Positions 51,875-60,700 of a DNA stretch of 64,000 nt are shown piece by piece. Position 1 is the stretch's first letter; every line of letters begins with the position of its first letter. Position numbers and translations under genes: made by a program. The notes beneath the pieces are model-generated. The model was not told where the DNA came from and searched no databases. It was given only the letters and a program-made list of their open reading frames with translations. The stretch lies in the NCBI GenBank assembly GCA_016707175.1, contig JADJIB010000004.1, positions 372,001-436,000 on the forward strand, in the 5' to 3' direction. Source of the DNA: Candidatus Phosphoribacter hodrii (lineage in GTDB: Bacteria > Actinomycetota > Actinomycetes > Actinomycetales > Dermatophilaceae).

Positions 51875-53458
51875 GTGACCAAGCCCGTGGTCCTCATCGC
51901 CGAAGAACTGTCGCCCGCCACCCTGGATGCCCTCGGTCCTGACTTCGAGATCCGTTCGTGTGACGGTGCCGACCGAGCCGTGCTGCTGCCGGCCCTGGCC
52001 GACGTCGACGCCGTGCTCATCCGATCGGCGACCAAGATGGATGCCGAGGCGATCTCCGCCGCCAAGCGGCTCAAGGTCATCGCCCGGGCCGGGGTCGGTC
52101 TGGACAACGTCGATGTCCCCGCCGCCACCCAGGCCGGCGTGATGGTCGTGAACGCACCGACCTCCAACATCACCTCCGCCGCCGAGCTCGCCGTGGGCCT
52201 GTTGCTCGCCTCGGCCCGCAACATCGCCCCCGCCAACCAGGCGCTTAAGGCCGGGGCGTGGAAGCGCAGCAAGTACGGCGGCGTCGAACTGCTGGACAAG
52301 ACCGTGGGCATCGTCGGGTTGGGTCGGATCGGCGCCCTCGTGGCCGAGCGGCTCAAGGGCTTCGGCATGCAGGTGCTGGCCTACGACCCCTACACGACCC
52401 CCGCCAAGGCCGGTCAGCTCGGGGCCCGTCTGGTCGAGTTGGACGAGTTGCTCGCCCAGGCCGACTTCATCACGGTGCACCTGCCCAAGACCAAGGAGAC
52501 GCTCGGCCTCATCGGCGTCGACGCCTTGAGCAAGGTCAAGCCGACGGTCCACATCGTCAACGCCGCCCGCGGCGGGATCGTCGACGAAGTGGCCCTGGCC
52601 GACGCCATCCGCGAGGGCCGGGTCGCCGGCGCCGGGATCGACGTCTTCGTCAAGGAGCCCTGCACCGACTCGCCGCTGTTCGCGTTCGAGCAGGTCGTCG
52701 TCACGCCGCACCTCGGTGCCTCCACCGAGGAAGCCCAGGAGAAGGCCGGCATCGCCGTCGCCAAGTCGGTGCGCCTCGCGCTCGGCGGCGAGATCGTCCC
52801 CGACGCGGTCAACGTCTCCGGTGGCGTCATCGTCGAGGAGGTCCGTCCCGGGATCGCCCTGGTCGAGAAGCTCGGGCGGGTCTTCACGGCCGTCGCCGGT
52901 GCGGTGCCGCTGCACCTGGACCTCGACGTGTGCGGCGAGATCACCGAGCACGACGTGAGCATCTGGAAGCTCGCGGCCCTCAAGGGCCTGTTCACCGATG
53001 TCGTCGAGGACCAGGTGTCCTACGTCAACGCGCCGGTGATCGCCGAGGCGCGCGGCGTCGGCGTCACGCTGACGACCGACTCGGCCAGCGGCGACTTCCG
53101 CAACGTCACCACCTTGCGCGGCACGCTCAAGGACGGCACCGAGGTGTCGGTCGCGGGGACGCTCACCGGGCCGCGGATGATCGAGAAGCTCGTCGGGATC
53201 AACGGCTTCGACCTCGAGGTCCCGCTCAGCGACCACCTCGCCGCCTTCACGTATGCCGACCGCCCAGGGATCATCGGCCAGGTCGGCGGCATCCTCGGCG
53301 ACTCGGCGATCAACGTCGGTGGCATGCAGGTGGCCCGTTCGGAGAAGCGCGACACCGCCCTCATGGTGCTTAGCGTCGACTCCGAGTTGCCGGCCGAGGT
53401 CGCCGCCCGGATCGCCGAGGGCATCGGGGCCGTGCACTTCGCCGTCGTCAACCTCTGA
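51875..53458 (+). CDS. serA: D-3-phosphoglycerate dehydrogenase
   Basis: SerA starts serine synthesis by oxidising 3-phosphoglycerate. The 527-residue type I protein has the NAD motif VGLGRIGALVAERL, the catalytic Arg in VNAARGGIVDE, the Glu/His region (TPHLGASTEEAQEKA), an intervening domain (about 320-450) and a C-terminal ACT domain ending DRPGIIGQVGGILGDSAIN. Such actinobacterial enzymes are serine-inhibited through the ACT domain. GTG start with GAAGGA upstream. Confidence 0.94.
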   Translation: MTKPVVLIAEELSPATLDALGPDFEIRSCDGADRAVLLPALADVDAVLIRSATKMDAEAISAAKRLKVIARAGVGLDNVDVPAATQAGVMVVNAPTSNITSAAELAVGLLLASARNIAPANQALKAGAWKRSKYGGVELLDKTVGIVGLGRIGALVAERLKGFGMQVLAYDPYTTPAKAGQLGARLVELDELLAQADFITVHLPKTKETLGLIGVDALSKVKPTVHIVNAARGGIVDEVALADAIREGRVAGAGIDVFVKEPCTDSPLFAFEQVVVTPHLGASTEEAQEKAGIAVAKSVRLALGGEIVPDAVNVSGGVIVEEVRPGIALVEKLGRVFTAVAGAVPLHLDLDVCGEITEHDVSIWKLAALKGLFTDVVEDQVSYVNAPVIAEARGVGVTLTTDSASGDFRNVTTLRGTLKDGTEVSVAGTLTGPRMIEKLVGINGFDLEVPLSDHLAAFTYADRPGIIGQVGGILGDSAINVGGMQVARSEKRDTALMVLSVDSELPAEVAARIAEGIGAVHFAVVNL

Positions 53459-53531
53459 TCTGCCCGCGGCCGATCCGTGCCACGGTCGGTTCGAGATCTG
53501 AGACGTAGGTCCCAGCCGGCAAGACGGCTCC

Positions 53532-53537
53532 TAGGCT
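53532..53537 (+). promoter_or_regulatory. -10 element of leaderless leuB promoter
   Basis: TAGGCT ends six bases before the ATG at 53544. Confidence 0.55.
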
Positions 53538-53543
53538 GGGACC

Positions 53544-54620
53544 ATGGTCGACACCAGCGTGACAACGCCTGAGCCCACCTCTCTCAACCTCGCCGTCATC
53601 GGTGGCGACGGCATCGGCCCCGAGGTCGTGGGTGAGGGTCTCAAGGTCCTGGCCGCGGTGACCGGGGGAGCGGTGTCCATCTCGACGACGGAGTACGACC
53701 TCGGCGCCCGCCGGTGGCACGCGACCGGTGAGACGCTGCCGGACTCGGTCCTGGCCGAGTTGCGCGGGCACGACGCGATCCTGCTCGGAGCGATCGGCGA
53801 CCCGACCGTGCCCAGCGGTGTCCTCGAGCGCGGCGTGCTGCTGCCGATCCGGTTCGCGCTCGACCACTTTGTCAACCTGCGTCCGGCCAAGCTCTACCCC
53901 GGGGTCGCCAGCCCGTTGGACATCGCGCGTGTCGCCCCCGACGGGATCGACTTCGTCGTCGTTCGCGAGGGCACCGAGGGCCCCTATGTCGGCAACGGTG
54001 GCCTCCTGCGCGCCGGCACCCCGCACGAGGTGGCGACCGAGGTCAGCGTCAACACCAGGTTCGGCGTCGAGCGGGTCGTTCGCGACGCGTTCGCCCGCGC
54101 GCAGGGCCGCCCCCGCAAGCACCTCACGCTCGTGCACAAGCACAACGTCCTCACCTTCGCCGGCCACCTGTGGCGGCGCACCGTCGAGGATGTCGCGAAG
54201 GAGTTCCCGGAGGTGCAGACGGCCTACCAGCACGTCGACGCCGCAACGATCTTCCTCGCCACCGACCCGGGTCGGTTCGACGTCATCGTCACCGACAACC
54301 TCTTCGGCGACATCATCACCGACATCGCTGCGGCCATCGCCGGCGGCATCGGCCTGGCCGCCAGCGGCAACATCAACCCGACCCGCAGCACCCCGAGCAT
54401 GTTCGAGCCGGTGCACGGGTCAGCGCCGGACATCGCCGGCCAGGGGAAGGCCGACCCCACGGCAGCGATCCTCTCGGTGGCGATGATGCTGGACCACGTC
54501 GGTCTGGCCGACGCCGCTGCCCGGGTCGAAGCGGCAGTGGCCGCCGACCTCGTCGAGCGCGGGAACCAGGTGCGTTCGACCGTGGCCATCGGCGACGCGA
54601 TCGCCGCCCGGCTGGCCTGA
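53544..54620 (+). CDS. leuB: 3-Isopropylmalate dehydrogenase
   Basis: LeuB oxidatively decarboxylates 3-isopropylmalate in leucine synthesis. The 358-residue protein has [11 protein letters not shown] at the start, [14 protein letters not shown], the RPAKLYPG substrate loop, [26 protein letters not shown], and the metal/cofactor segment [16 protein letters not shown] followed by [14 protein letters not shown]. This matches the shorter actinobacterial LeuB type. It is followed by a palindromic terminator. Confidence 0.94.
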   Translation: MVDTSVTTPEPTSLNLAVIGGDGIGPEVVGEGLKVLAAVTGGAVSISTTEYDLGARRWHATGETLPDSVLAELRGHDAILLGAIGDPTVPSGVLERGVLLPIRFALDHFVNLRPAKLYPGVASPLDIARVAPDGIDFVVVREGTEGPYVGNGGLLRAGTPHEVATEVSVNTRFGVERVVRDAFARAQGRPRKHLTLVHKHNVLTFAGHLWRRTVEDVAKEFPEVQTAYQHVDAATIFLATDPGRFDVIVTDNLFGDIITDIAAAIAGGIGLAASGNINPTRSTPSMFEPVHGSAPDIAGQGKADPTAAILSVAMMLDHVGLADAAARVEAAVAADLVERGNQVRSTVAIGDAIAARLA

Positions 54621-54648
54621 GCCAGCACCCGGCCGAAGCCGTCGTCGA

Positions 54649-54664
54649 GCTCCCTCGAGGGAGC
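54649..54664. terminator. Palindrome between convergent leuB and the M23 peptidase gene
   Basis: GCTCCCTCGAGGGAGC is a perfect 16-bp palindrome and would fold into a short hairpin from either side. It lies in the 45-base gap between two converging genes. Confidence 0.5.
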
Positions 54665-54665
54665 G

Positions 54666-55859
54666 TCAGGGCGACGCCGGATCCGTAGCCGTGGGCGACG
54701 ACTGAACCGGGTCCGAGGTGGGAGTCGCGGTCGGTGCCGAGGGCTCGGATGTCGGGCTGGTCGGATCACTCGTCAGGCTCGGGGGATCGGTCGCCGTGCT
54801 GGTCGGGTCCGAGGTGGGAGATGGCCCCACCGTGGACGTGGGCACGTCGGTAGGACTCGTCGTCGCCGTCTCGGTGGGGCTGGCGGTGGCGGTCGGCACC
54901 ACGGTCTCGGTCGGCACCGCAGTCTCGGTCGGGGTGAGGGTGGGGGGGGTCACCGGCGGGGTCGTCGTCAACGTCGGTGCTGGCGCCAGGATGACATCGG
55001 AGCGGGCGGGGACGGCTGCCGGAATGACCACCTTGGGTGCCGGCGCCAGGTCGAGATACGGCGCCGGGTCGACGAACGCGCCGCCGACCATGACCTCGAA
55101 GTGCAGATGACATCCGGTTGACATGCCGGTCGACCCGACGTAACCGATGATCTGTCCCTGCTGGACCTTCAAGCCGGCAGCCGCGGCATACGAGCGCAGG
55201 TGGTTGTAGGTGGTGACCAGGCCGGATCCGTGGTCGATGACGACCCGGTTGCCGTACCCGGTGAACCCGCCGGTGAGTGTCACCTGGCCGGCTTTGACGG
55301 CCTTGACCGGTGTGCCGCATGAGGTCGCCAGGTCGGTTCCCGAGTGCAACTTCCAGACGTGCAGGATCGGGTGGAACCGGACGCCGAACGGCGAGGAGGC
55401 CACGCCGTCGACCGGTTTGACGAAGCCCGAGGCGAGGACCTGTGCCGCGTCGACCACGGCGGTCGGCACAGAGCCGGCGTCGGGCGCCGCGTCGAGCTCG
55501 GCCAGGGCGGCGGCCTGGGCGGCGGCGGCGTTCGCGGCGGCGGCCGTCATGGCGTTGACCGCGTTGAAGTGGGGCACCTCGGATTCCGGGCGCTTGGTCA
55601 GGCCGGACTCGCCGCCCGCAGTCGTGCTGGAGGTTGCCGAGGGCCGCCCAGCGGCCACGGTCGAGCCGACCGCGCTGGATGACACGTCGGCGTGGCTCGA
55701 GGCTGAGAACAGGAGCACCGCGATCACTCCGGCCGTCCCGAGGGCACCTCCGGCGATGAGCGGGCGCGCAGCCAGTGGTGCCGATGCGGCATACCGACCA
55801 TGGTTGCCTCGCAGCGCGCGGACCGCACGGTTCACGCTTCGTCCCTCCCTCAACGGCAT
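54666..55859 (-). CDS. M23-family peptidoglycan endopeptidase, secreted
   Basis: This 397-residue protein has an N-terminal cytoplasmic part, a hydrophobic signal/anchor (about 34-52) and an Ala-rich linker. An LytM domain follows (about 145-250): SSPFGVRFHPI, the first zinc ligands in HSGTDL, and HLHFEV for the second. The C-terminal 130 residues are almost only Thr, Pro, Ser and Ala, with repeated TPTE/TSDPTS-type words, as in cell-wall stalks. The family cleaves peptide crosslinks. The ATG at 55859 is used. Confidence 0.88.
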   Translation of the reverse strand: MPLREGRSVNRAVRALRGNHGRYAASAPLAARPLIAGGALGTAGVIAVLLFSASSHADVSSSAVGSTVAAGRPSATSSTTAGGESGLTKRPESEVPHFNAVNAMTAAAANAAAAQAAALAELDAAPDAGSVPTAVVDAAQVLASGFVKPVDGVASSPFGVRFHPILHVWKLHSGTDLATSCGTPVKAVKAGQVTLTGGFTGYGNRVVIDHGSGLVTTYNHLRSYAAAAGLKVQQGQIIGYVGSTGMSTGCHLHFEVMVGGAFVDPAPYLDLAPAPKVVIPAAVPARSDVILAPAPTLTTTPPVTPPTLTPTETAVPTETVVPTATASPTETATTSPTDVPTSTVGPSPTSDPTSTATDPPSLTSDPTSPTSEPSAPTATPTSDPVQSSPTATDPASP

Positions 55860-55989
55860 GAGCCCCCCTGGCTCTGCACCAACCTTAGGGCCCGAGATTC
55901 ACCTACGCAGGTGAACCGGGAGAGTGGGTACCCTGACTGACAGCATAACGTTTCCGTCCCACCGACACGTTCCGAGGAGAGCCACGCAG

Positions 55990-57108
55990 ATGACCGGCCA
56001 GGACCGCCCAGCTGAGCTGCACTTCGAGCTCACTCCGAACGACCACCCGAGGTCTGACGAGGAGCGCGCCGCGCTGTTGGCCAACCCGGGGTTCGGCAAG
56101 GTATTCACCGATCACATGGCCCTGGCCACCTGGACGACCGAGGCCGGCTGGCACGACGCGCAGGTGCGCGCCTACGGCCCCCTCTCGCTCATGCCGGCCG
56201 CCGCGGTCCTGCACTACGCCCAGGAGGTCTTCGAGGGGCTCAAGGCCTACCGGCACGCGGATGGGTCGATCTGGAGCTTCCGCCCGGAGGCCAACGCCCA
56301 GCGGCTGCAGCGCAGTTGCCGGCGCCTGGCGCTGCCCGAGCTGGCTGTCGATGACTTCGTGGGGTCACTCAAGGCCCTCGTCGAGGTCGACAAGGCGTGG
56401 GTCCCTGCGGTCGGCACCGGCGAGACCAGCCTCTACCTGCGGCCGTTCATGTTTGCCTCAGAGGCGTTCCTCGGCGTGCGCCCGGCCGCCGCGGTGACGT
56501 ATGCCGTGATCGCCTCGCCCGCCGGTGCCTACTTCAGCGGCGGGCTCAAGCCGGTGACCCTCTGGATCTCGCAGGACTACGCCCGCGCCGGAGCGGGGGG
56601 CACGGGCGCAGCCAAGTGCGGCGGCAACTACGCCTCGAGCCTGGCCGGGCAGTTGGAGGGCATCGAACACGGGTGTGACCAGGCGGTCTTCCTCGACTCC
56701 GGGACGCACACCTACATCGAAGAGCTCGGCGGGATGAACCTCTTCTTCGTCACCTCCGACGGCAAGCTCGTCACGCCTGAGCTCACCGGGACCATCCTCG
56801 AGGGGATCACCCGCAGCTCCATCCTCGAGTTGGCCAAGGAGTTGGGCCTGGAGCCCGAGGAGCGGCGCATCCCCATCGAGGAGTGGAAGGACGCGGCCCG
56901 CAGCAAGAAGATCACCGAGATCTTCGCGTGCGGCACGGCAGCGGTCGTCACGCCGGTGGGCGAGTTGCGCTGGGAGGGCGGCTCGGTCGATCACCGCGGC
57001 GACGGCCCCGCGATCGGTGAGGTGACCATGACGATCCGCGAGCGGCTGCTGGACATCCAGTACGGCCGCGTCGAGGACACCAACGGCTGGCTCACTCGCC
57101 TGGCGTGA
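55990..57108 (+). CDS. ilvE: Branched-chain amino acid aminotransferase
   Basis: This 372-residue PLP fold-IV enzyme makes or breaks down Leu, Ile and Val by transamination. EVFEGLKAYRHADG, LYLRPFMFASEAFLGVRP, the catalytic lysine in AAKCGGNYASSL and EELGGMNLFFV are visible family blocks. The ATG at 55990 follows a GAGGAG Shine-Dalgarno; the in-frame upstream ATG/GTG at 55924 region is near a -10-like TACCCT and is less likely. The stop overlaps the next gene. Confidence 0.95.
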   Translation: MTGQDRPAELHFELTPNDHPRSDEERAALLANPGFGKVFTDHMALATWTTEAGWHDAQVRAYGPLSLMPAAAVLHYAQEVFEGLKAYRHADGSIWSFRPEANAQRLQRSCRRLALPELAVDDFVGSLKALVEVDKAWVPAVGTGETSLYLRPFMFASEAFLGVRPAAAVTYAVIASPAGAYFSGGLKPVTLWISQDYARAGAGGTGAAKCGGNYASSLAGQLEGIEHGCDQAVFLDSGTHTYIEELGGMNLFFVTSDGKLVTPELTGTILEGITRSSILELAKELGLEPEERRIPIEEWKDAARSKKITEIFACGTAAVVTPVGELRWEGGSVDHRGDGPAIGEVTMTIRERLLDIQYGRVEDTNGWLTRLA

Positions 57109-57953
57109 GCCGCCTGCGCGGATCCGGTATGCCGCCCGCTCCCGTTTCCGAGGACGCGGTGCGACCCCGTTTGGTCGCCTCCGATCTGGACGGAACGCTG
57201 TTGCGCCCGGACGGCAGCGTGTCGGACCGGACCAGGCGGGCCGTGTGGGGTCTGGCCGACCAGGGCATCGCGTTCGTCATCGTCACCGCCCGGCCGCCGC
57301 GCTGGCTGCACGAGTTGGCCGACCTCGTTGGTCCGCACGGAGCGGCGGTCTGTGCCAACGGCGCTTTCGTCTACGACGTCGCGGCCCGGACGGTCCGGGA
57401 GGTGCACGGCATACCCGATGGGCTTGTCACCGACCTCGTCGGTGAGTTGCGCGCGGCCGTTCCCGGGGTGCGGTTCGGGGCCGAGCGGGCCAGCGGGGCG
57501 ATGGTGGAGCCGGGATATCCGGGAGCGGGCCTCGACCGAGGGGCCGAGGCGGTCCAGGTGGCCCCGATTCAGGATCGCGGCGGCGAGCCGGTGGGCAAAC
57601 TGCTTGCGGTGGCGCCGCACTGGGACGAGGCCGACTTCCTCGAGCGGGTCGCGTCGGTCGTGGGCAATCGGGCGCACCTGGCCTACTCGGGAGCTCACGG
57701 GTTGGCCGAGATCACCGGCCCCGGCGTGACCAAAGCGGCCGGGCTGGCCCGCTGGGCGGGTGACCTCGGGGTCGGGCCGACGGACGTCTGGGCCTTCGGC
57801 GACATGCCCAACGACCTGCCGATGCTGCGGTGGGCCGGTCGCTCGTATGCCGTGGCCAACGCTCATCCGGACGTGCTCGCTGCGGCGAGCCACCGGTGCC
57901 CGGCGAACTCGCAGGACGGGGTCGCCTGGGCGCTGGAATCGCTCGTCAGGTGA
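57105..57953 (+). CDS. HAD-superfamily phosphatase, Cof type (HAD-IIB)
   Basis: This 282-residue phosphatase has motif I ASDLDGTLL with two catalytic aspartates (about 26-34), motif II IVTARP, motif III lysine in VTKAAGL and motif IV FGDMPNDLPML. The large cap between motifs II and III places it in class IIB. Substrates are usually sugar or cofactor phosphates. The GTG at 57105 overlaps the ilvE stop; ATG 57129, itself inside a GTATGCCG copy, is an alternative. Confidence 0.88.
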   Translation: MSRLRGSGMPPAPVSEDAVRPRLVASDLDGTLLRPDGSVSDRTRRAVWGLADQGIAFVIVTARPPRWLHELADLVGPHGAAVCANGAFVYDVAARTVREVHGIPDGLVTDLVGELRAAVPGVRFGAERASGAMVEPGYPGAGLDRGAEAVQVAPIQDRGGEPVGKLLAVAPHWDEADFLERVASVVGNRAHLAYSGAHGLAEITGPGVTKAAGLARWAGDLGVGPTDVWAFGDMPNDLPMLRWAGRSYAVANAHPDVLAAASHRCPANSQDGVAWALESLVR

Positions 57954-58082
57954 CGTCCAGCTGAACGCTGGGCTGACAATGGTCGTTCAACATGCCTTTT
58001 AGGTCCGTTCTGCGCAGATCCTGAGAGCGCTTTCCCTCCCACTCATCCCGCTAAAGGTCTGGACGCACACCTTCTTCGCTAC

Positions 58083-58088
58083 TAGCAT
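58083..58088 (+). promoter_or_regulatory. -10 element of the amine/amino-acid catabolic operon
   Basis: TAGCAT lies 33 bases before the ATG, with GAGGAG as Shine-Dalgarno. The 168-base gap 57954-58121 is less GC-rich than its surroundings; I see no clear operator in it. Confidence 0.45.
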
Positions 58089-58121
58089 CGCCTCACTTCG
58101 ACCGTGTGAGGAGCGTCACAT

Positions 58122-59771
58122 ATGGCTGACCTTCGATTGGACGACGACGAGCGCAAGCTCGCCGAGCTGGGCTACAAGCAGGAGTTGTCCCGATCCTGGT
58201 CGGGCTTCTCGAACTTCGCGATCTCTTTCTCGATCATCTCGATCCTCGCCGGGTGCTTCACGACCTTCGGCCAGGCCTGGAACAACGGCGGCCCCGTCGC
58301 GATCTCGATCGGCTGGCCGCTCATCTCGATCTTCATCCTCGTCATCGGCTTGTGCATGAGCGAGCTGGTGTCGGCCTATCCCACCTCCGGGGGCATCTAC
58401 TGGTGGGCGGCCAAACTCGGCGGGGCCAAGGCGGGTTACTACACCGGCTGGCTCAACCTCATCGGCCTCATCGCGGTCGATGCCTCGGTCGCCTACGGGT
58501 GTGCGACCTTCTTCGACCTCACCTTCAGCACCTTCAGTGAGTCCTGGGCCGAGGGCTACTCGCTGGCCCGGGTGTTCTGGATGTTCCTCGTCATCCTCAT
58601 CCTCGTGGCCGTGGTCAACATCTTCAGCGGCCACCTCATGGCGGTGATGAACAACGTCTCGGTCTGGTGGCACGTCTTCGGGGCCCTGGCCGTCATCCTC
58701 ATCCTCGTCTTCCTGCCCAAGTCCCACATGAGCGTTGCCGACGTGTTCACGATGCGGGTGAACAACAGCGGTGGTCTGGCCGGCGGTTCGACCGACGGGT
58801 TGGGTTACTGGTTCTACGTGCTGCCGCTGGGCTTCCTGCTCACGCAGTACACGATCACCGGCTTCGACGCCTCGGCGCACCTGTCCGAGGAGACCCAGGG
58901 GGCCTCGCACGGTGCCGCACGCGGCATCTGGCAGTCGATCTTCTACTCGGCGATCGGTGGCTGGATCCTCCTGTTGGCCTTCCTCTTCGCCGTCCAGGAC
59001 GCCGAGGAGGTGACCGCCGGAGGTGGCGGCGTGGCCGTCATCTTCAACCAGGCCCTCACCTCGGGATGGGCCGGCATCGTCCTGCTCATCGCCAGCATCG
59101 GGCAGTTCTTCTGCACGACCGCCTGCATGACCTCCACCAGTCGGATGCTCTTCGCGTTCAGTCGCGACGGCGCGGTTCCGGGAGCGTCGCTCTGGGCCAA
59201 ACTCAACTCGAGCAAGGTCCCGGCCAACGCCGTTCTCGCCTCCACCGTGGTCGCCGCGCTCATCACGATCCCGGCGCTCAAGGAGGTCAACATCGGGACC
59301 GAGGACGCTCCGATCATCGTTCCGACCGCGTTCTACGCCGTCGTGTCGGTCGCGGTGATCGGCCTCTACCTCGCGTTCCTCATCCCGATCTACCTGCGGT
59401 GGCGCGCCGGAGACAAGTTCAAGCAGGGCCCGTGGAACCTCGGGACGAAGTGGAAGTGGATGGCCCCGATCGCCTGCCTGGAGATCGTCGTCATCTCGGT
59501 CTACTTCATCCTCCCCTTCACCCCGGCCGCCTGGCTGGGCAACGAGGCCTTCGACTGGAAGTTCGTCAACTACGCGCCGATCCTCACCGGCGGGACGCTC
59601 ATCCTGCTCTGGATCGGGTGGCACGCGTCGGCGAAGAAGTGGTTCACCGGTCCCAAGACGACGATCGACCTGCCCGCGGGAGTCTCCTCAGCCGAGGAGA
59701 TCGCCATGGAGCATCACGGCAAGTCGGCCCACCCGGCGCAGGACGCCGACGGCAAGAGGCCGTCGTCCTGA
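58122..59771 (+). CDS. APC-family amino acid/amine permease
   Basis: This 549-residue membrane protein has about 12 helices. The N-terminal FSNFAISFSIISILAGCFTT and SAYPTSGGIYWWAAKLGG are the helix 1-2 landmarks of the APC amino acid/GABA/choline permease group; GFDASAHLSEET is the conserved loop of helix 6. The tail is hydrophilic. It is the first gene of an operon whose other members suggest uptake of an N-methylated amine or related amino compound; this is inference from context. Confidence 0.92.
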   Translation: MADLRLDDDERKLAELGYKQELSRSWSGFSNFAISFSIISILAGCFTTFGQAWNNGGPVAISIGWPLISIFILVIGLCMSELVSAYPTSGGIYWWAAKLGGAKAGYYTGWLNLIGLIAVDASVAYGCATFFDLTFSTFSESWAEGYSLARVFWMFLVILILVAVVNIFSGHLMAVMNNVSVWWHVFGALAVILILVFLPKSHMSVADVFTMRVNNSGGLAGGSTDGLGYWFYVLPLGFLLTQYTITGFDASAHLSEETQGASHGAARGIWQSIFYSAIGGWILLLAFLFAVQDAEEVTAGGGGVAVIFNQALTSGWAGIVLLIASIGQFFCTTACMTSTSRMLFAFSRDGAVPGASLWAKLNSSKVPANAVLASTVVAALITIPALKEVNIGTEDAPIIVPTAFYAVVSVAVIGLYLAFLIPIYLRWRAGDKFKQGPWNLGTKWKWMAPIACLEIVVISVYFILPFTPAAWLGNEAFDWKFVNYAPILTGGTLILLWIGWHASAKKWFTGPKTTIDLPAGVSSAEEIAMEHHGKSAHPAQDADGKRPSS

Positions 59772-60700
59772 TCGTCGACTCGACTCTCGCGCGGCTGCTC
59801 GACGAGATCCCCTGTCTCTCAGGGCAGCCGCGCGAGGTGACCGAACTCCCGGGTGGTCTCACCAACCACAACTACCGGGTTCGCACGGCCACCGCGGACG
59901 TCGTCGTCCGGGTGTCCCCACCCGGCACGGACCTGCTCGCCGTGGACCGCGAGGTGGAACACCACAACTCGGCGGCCGCCGCCGCGGCGGGGGTCGGTGC
60001 CCCCGTCATCGACTACCTGCCAGGCCGCGGCGTGCTCGTCGTGGGGTTCCTGACCGCTCGCACCTACTCGGAGGACGATGTGGCTGCCAACCTGCCGCGC
60101 ATCGCCGCGGCGCTGCGCCGGTTGCACGCCGGCCCGCCGTTCGTCGGTCGGCTGGACATGTTCGCGCTGCAGCGGCGTTACCTCGCGCTCGCTCACGAAC
60201 GAGGGATGTGTATGCCGTCCGGCTACGACTCGCTCGCGCCGGTGGTCGCGCGTGCGGAAGCCGCGCTCGCGGCATACCCGGAGCCGCTCGTCCCGTGCCA
60301 CAACGATCTGCTGGCCGCGAACTTCCTCGATGACGGCCAGGACGTGCGGATCATCGATTACGAATACAGCGGGCTCAATGAGCCGGCCTTCGAGTTGGGC
60401 AACATCGCTCAGGAGTCGGGTCTGAGCGACGCCGCCCTCGTCGGCCTCGTCGAGGCGTACTACCCGCACGCCGACGCGAGGCTGCTCGCGCGGGCGCGCA
60501 CCTGGCGGGCGATCTCGGGTTACGGCTGGACCCTCTGGGGGGTCATCCAGCACCACGTCAGTGGGATCGATGCCGACTTCTGGGGCTGGGCCACGCACAA
60601 GTACGACACGGCGGCGACGCTGCTGCGGGACTCGGCCTTCGTCGACACCCTCTCGGTCGCCGCAGCCGCACCGGCCCCGACACCTCGGGCACCGGCATGA
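59768..60700 (+). CDS. Choline/ethanolamine-kinase-like phosphotransferase, apparent CTG start
   Basis: This protein of about 310 residues has the APH/choline kinase fold: GGLTNHNYRV near the N-terminus, VVVRVSPPGTD, the catalytic loop VPCHNDLLAANFL and the metal-binding IIDYEYSG. Its family similarity begins close to LLDEIPCLSGQPREVTELPG, but there is no ATG, GTG or TTG at that point. CTG at 59768 overlaps the permease stop as CTGA, like the ATGA/GTGA junctions elsewhere, and is my preferred start. The nearest downstream GTG would remove the conserved start. Confidence 0.85.
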   Translation: MIVDSTLARLLDEIPCLSGQPREVTELPGGLTNHNYRVRTATADVVVRVSPPGTDLLAVDREVEHHNSAAAAAAGVGAPVIDYLPGRGVLVVGFLTARTYSEDDVAANLPRIAAALRRLHAGPPFVGRLDMFALQRRYLALAHERGMCMPSGYDSLAPVVARAEAALAAYPEPLVPCHNDLLAANFLDDGQDVRIIDYEYSGLNEPAFELGNIAQESGLSDAALVGLVEAYYPHADARLLARARTWRAISGYGWTLWGVIQHHVSGIDADFWGWATHKYDTAATLLRDSAFVDTLSVAAAAPAPTPRAPA

